From CAYXZO01 sp964469505 (GTDB lineage: Bacteria; Fidelibacterota; UBA8477; JABMPR01): a DNA stretch of 8,218 nt. The stretch lies in the NCBI GenBank assembly GCA_964469505.1, contig CAYXZO010000078.1, positions 1 to 8,218 on the forward strand. Reading direction: 5' to 3'. The notes beneath the pieces are model-generated. The model did no database searches. It saw only the letters and a list, made by a program, of their open reading frames with translations, and had not been told where the DNA came from. The first letter of the stretch is position 1, and each line of letters opens with the position of its first letter. Positions 6,373 to 8,218 of this stretch are shown in pieces. Position numbers and translations under genes: made by a program.

Positions 6373-7653
6373 TCATTGGGGAAAATTCTCCAGACCGAAC
6401 AAACTGATGTACCAGAAAGGTAGAACATATATTCGCTTATCGCCTCGCCGGATGGTCCGCCGCTCGTTCCAGGTGAGGATATAGCCCGCGGAGGAATCCG
6501 TTAGGTCCAGATACTTCCAAAGGCATTTGATTTCCCGCTCCTCCGCTTCAGGGGAGGAAAGAGAATAACTTACCTGGATGGGAGCCATATCGCCGGCCAG
6601 GATGTCGATTTCACAGGCGTTACGGAAATAGTACAGTTTTTTCTTATCAAAATAAAAATAGCGAGCTACGGTATTCTCAAATTTCTTGCTCAGATTTTCC
6701 GTGACCAAAAAGGTGCGTAAATAACCGTTATCCACGAAATACATCTTACGCTCGGATTCCCGCTTCAGCATCGATTCCCGCCATTGGGAAGCGGGAAACA
6801 ACAAATATCCCTTTACGGCGTAATCGTAATAGTTGATGATCGTCTGAGTTCCCAGGTGATATCCCAAAGGTCGTAGTTTTTTCACCACGGAACGGAAACT
6901 GAAGGGCTTACCTATATTCTCCGCTGTCTTCTTAAGTACGATTTCAAAGCCAACCTCGTCCTTGATTTTATAGCGTCGCAATACATCCCGATAGGTGGCG
7001 GTTCTGAAGTACGCCTCGATTAATTTCTCTTTCAGCACCGGATCCTGAGCCAGAACAACTTCCGGGAAACCGCCGTAGTCTATGTATTCCCGGAATAGGG
7101 CCAACAGCTGATAGGCCACGTCTGAATAGAGCACTTTTTCATCGTAGGTTACCTTTTTAAACTTCAGGAACTCCTTGAAGGAAAGGGGAAATACTTCCAG
7201 CTCCAGATAGCGCCCCCCTAGTTTGGTGGCGTATTCCTTACTCAATAATTCGGCGTTGGAACCGGTCACAAAAACCCGGTACTTACGATCCACCAGCTTA
7301 CGCACGAAAAGCTCCCATCTGGGGATATTGTGTACTTCATCCAAAAAGAGACTCGGTTTACGTCCCGGATACAATTCTTGATAAGCAACCAGAATTTGTT
7401 CGAGGTCACTGAAAGTGAAGTCCACCAATACATTGTCTTCAAAGTTCAAGTAAATTATCTCCCGCAGGTCCCGCATCATGGTTGCCATAAACTGGAACAG
7501 TAAGTAGGTTTTTCCCGCCCGGCGCGGGCCGGCAATCACCACTGCGTTGTAAGTGTGCAGGTAGGGTTCTAAATCAAGGTCGCGGTGAATCAAATCCCGA
7601 GGAATTCCTGACTCCTGAAATCTCAGGATTAGGTTTTTGAGGATTTCTTTCAT
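6373..7653 (-). CDS. AAA_14/DUF4143-family ATPase
   Basis: This 426-residue protein belongs to the common prokaryotic family of an AAA+ ATPase joined to DUF4143. Walker A is GPRRAGKT at 42-49, Walker B SLFLDEVHN at 101-109, and a sensor strand VFVTGSN lies at about 127-133, followed by LGGRYLELEVFPLSFKEF, characteristic of this family. The C-terminal half (from about 200) is DUF4143-like and ends in a decayed PD-(D/E)xK-like fold: YYFRNACEIDIL at 341-352 keeps the Glu/Asp, but the usual (E/Q)VK is QVSYS, without the Lys. The role of the family is not settled; many members are mobile or defence-associated and ATP binding is expected. The gene is alone, opposite to the cas operon and separated from it by the IS remnant, so a CRISPR link is not supported. 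The ATG at 7653 is preceded by a weak AGGGAAA. Confidence 0.88.
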   Translation of the reverse strand: MKEILKNLILRFQESGIPRDLIHRDLDLEPYLHTYNAVVIAGPRRAGKTYLLFQFMATMMRDLREIIYLNFEDNVLVDFTFSDLEQILVAYQELYPGRKPSLFLDEVHNIPRWELFVRKLVDRKYRVFVTGSNAELLSKEYATKLGGRYLELEVFPLSFKEFLKFKKVTYDEKVLYSDVAYQLLALFREYIDYGGFPEVVLAQDPVLKEKLIEAYFRTATYRDVLRRYKIKDEVGFEIVLKKTAENIGKPFSFRSVVKKLRPLGYHLGTQTIINYYDYAVKGYLLFPASQWRESMLKRESERKMYFVDNGYLRTFLVTENLSKKFENTVARYFYFDKKKLYYFRNACEIDILAGDMAPIQVSYSLSSPEAEEREIKCLWKYLDLTDSSAGYILTWNERRTIRRGDKRIYVLPFWYISLFGLENFPQ

Positions 7654-7686
7654 TAACAGTTTCCCTGCCCGCTAAAATAGCGAGAA

Positions 7687-7730
7687 TTGTTCTATATGCA
7701 AAACAATAACTGTACAATTTGTTCTACATG
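7687..7730 (-). promoter_or_regulatory. Possible promoter of the ATPase gene flanked by two copies of a 12-mer
   Basis: TTGTTCTATATG (7687-7698) and TTGTTCTACATG (7719-7730) differ at one base and are 32 bases apart, three DNA turns. On the - strand, TTGTAC (7712-7717) and TATAGA (7691-7696) could be -35 and -10 boxes, though the 15-base spacer is short. One copy covers the -10 and the other abuts the -35, as expected for an operator pair. ATTGTT (7686-7691) and AACAAT (7702-7707) also form a small inverted repeat. No footprint or consensus is known to me, so this is tentative. Confidence 0.3.
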
Positions 7731-8218
7731 GAGAATATATCGATTGATTATTCCAAAGAGAGAAGAGGGCGACACCCTTTCCAGCAAGCTGCTTCCCGTT
7801 TCCTGGCGCCGGTTTTCATCCTTATCTCCGGTTTGTCCGCCGGAGGACGGATCAGCGGTCGTTAATACCCATCGCAAAGGCCGCCACGTACGCAAAGTAA
7901 AGTTTATATAGTTGAAATCTTTGAATTAATGCCATTATCTCAAAATCCGGTTGTCAAGGCGGGAATTTTATCATCTTAGCTTCATCAAGGTTCGGCCTTA
8001 TCTCCCTAATCGTTTCAACCGGAAAGGCTTTCCAAAGGCTTTTTAAGGCCCTTCAAAGGGCTTTTGAAGACTCTTTTATCGCCCTTTCAAACTTTTGACC
8101 TTAAATCTTCTGCGCCTCCTTTTTGTTTTTTACTGTTAAAGGAGAAACCGCAAAGGTCACCAAAGTCAAGTCCAAAAAGTTGTGTAAATTCATCCTCCCT
8201 AACTTTGGTGATATGGTG
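7731..8218. other. Gene-poor region with small hairpins and repeat fragments
   Basis: I see no convincing gene here. A + frame opening with TTG at 7687 (to 7911) and an opposing frame (7895-7692) lack ribosome binding sites and any recognisable family. The region holds several inverted repeats: CTCCGG/CCGGAG (7826-7831/7840-7845), GGAAAG-G-CTTTCC (8021-8033), GCCCTT/AAGGGC (8048-8053/8056-8061), AAAGGGC/GCCCTTT (8055-8061/8081-8087), CTCCTTT/AAAGGAG (8116-8122/8138-8144) and TCACCAAAGT/ACTTTGGTGA near the right edge. CGCAAAGG occurs at 7873-7880 and 8149-8156 in similar contexts, like the degenerate 'cttTGCGg' spacer repeats common in bacteria. Confidence 0.45.
8087..8218 (-). other. Open frame entering from the right edge, possible 3' end of a gene
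   Basis: On the - strand the frame starting at 8218 is open for 43 codons to a TGA at 8087-8089, with a hydrophilic product containing REDEFTQLFGLDFGDLCGF. It could be the tail of a gene beyond the window. The underlying DNA also looks like a dispersed non-coding repeat, and 43 open codons are not strong evidence. I do not recognise the protein. Confidence 0.15.

Noticed and set aside
7687..7911. Small + strand frame (74 codons, TTG start) and its antisense partner.
   Set aside because: Neither has a Shine-Dalgarno sequence or recognisable motif; the start sits inside the repeated 12-mer and the tail in a CGCAAAGG repeat.
15..8217. TGGTGATATGGT occurs at both ends of the window (15-26 and 8206-8217), suggesting circularity or a long direct repeat.
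   Set aside because: Flanks diverge immediately, one copy is inside cmr2, and about two chance 12-mer matches are expected in a window this size.
7912..8218. Possible CRISPR array at the right end because of repeated short motifs.
   Set aside because: There are no repeat units of about 25-37 bases with regular spacers; the similarities are 7-10 base AAAGG/CCTTT motifs.

Overview
The window holds the 3' part of a type III-B (Cmr) CRISPR-Cas effector operon on the + strand, followed by an accessory region with a decayed insertion sequence, hairpin repeats and an unrelated ATPase gene on the - strand. Strong AGGAGG-type ribosome binding sites, moderate base composition and the gene families suggest a bacterium, perhaps a thermophilic clostridial Firmicute. 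That assignment is only a weak inference, because nothing here is a taxonomic marker.

Bases 1-5473 form a tightly packed operon: cmr2/cas10 (5' end outside the window, GGDD cyclase motif intact), cmr3, cmr4 (with the conserved Asp expected for target RNA cleavage), cmr5, an unusually long cmr6, and a last small gene of the Csx20 family. Most junctions overlap or lie within 20 bases, so the genes are probably co-transcribed and translationally coupled. Cmr2-Cmr6 would build the crRNA-guided complex that cuts target RNA and, through Cas10, makes cyclic oligoadenylates. Csx20 is a probable ring nuclease or binder that turns this signal off. No CARF/SAVED effector, Cas6, Cas1, Cas2 or CRISPR array is visible, so the effector answering the second messenger must lie elsewhere. 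Composition is mosaic: most of cmr4, cmr5 and the middle of cmr6 are GC-rich, with a sharp drop inside cmr6 near 4575.

Bases 5522-6227 are a 706-bp IS256-family derivative with 28-bp imperfect terminal inverted repeats (25/28). Its transposase has lost the central catalytic region in frame, leaving 202 codons, so the element looks non-autonomous. A perfect 11-bp inverted repeat in the leader of this transposase would bury its Shine-Dalgarno sequence in any transcript reading in from outside.

Bases 6228-6372 carry two compact hairpins of REP-like character. Bases 6373-7653 (- strand) encode an AAA_14/DUF4143 ATPase. Its upstream region has two copies of a 12-mer flanking a possible promoter. 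Bases 7731-8218 contain no convincing gene; they hold small hairpins, two CGCAAAGG-type repeat fragments and an open frame of 43 codons running off the right edge on the - strand.
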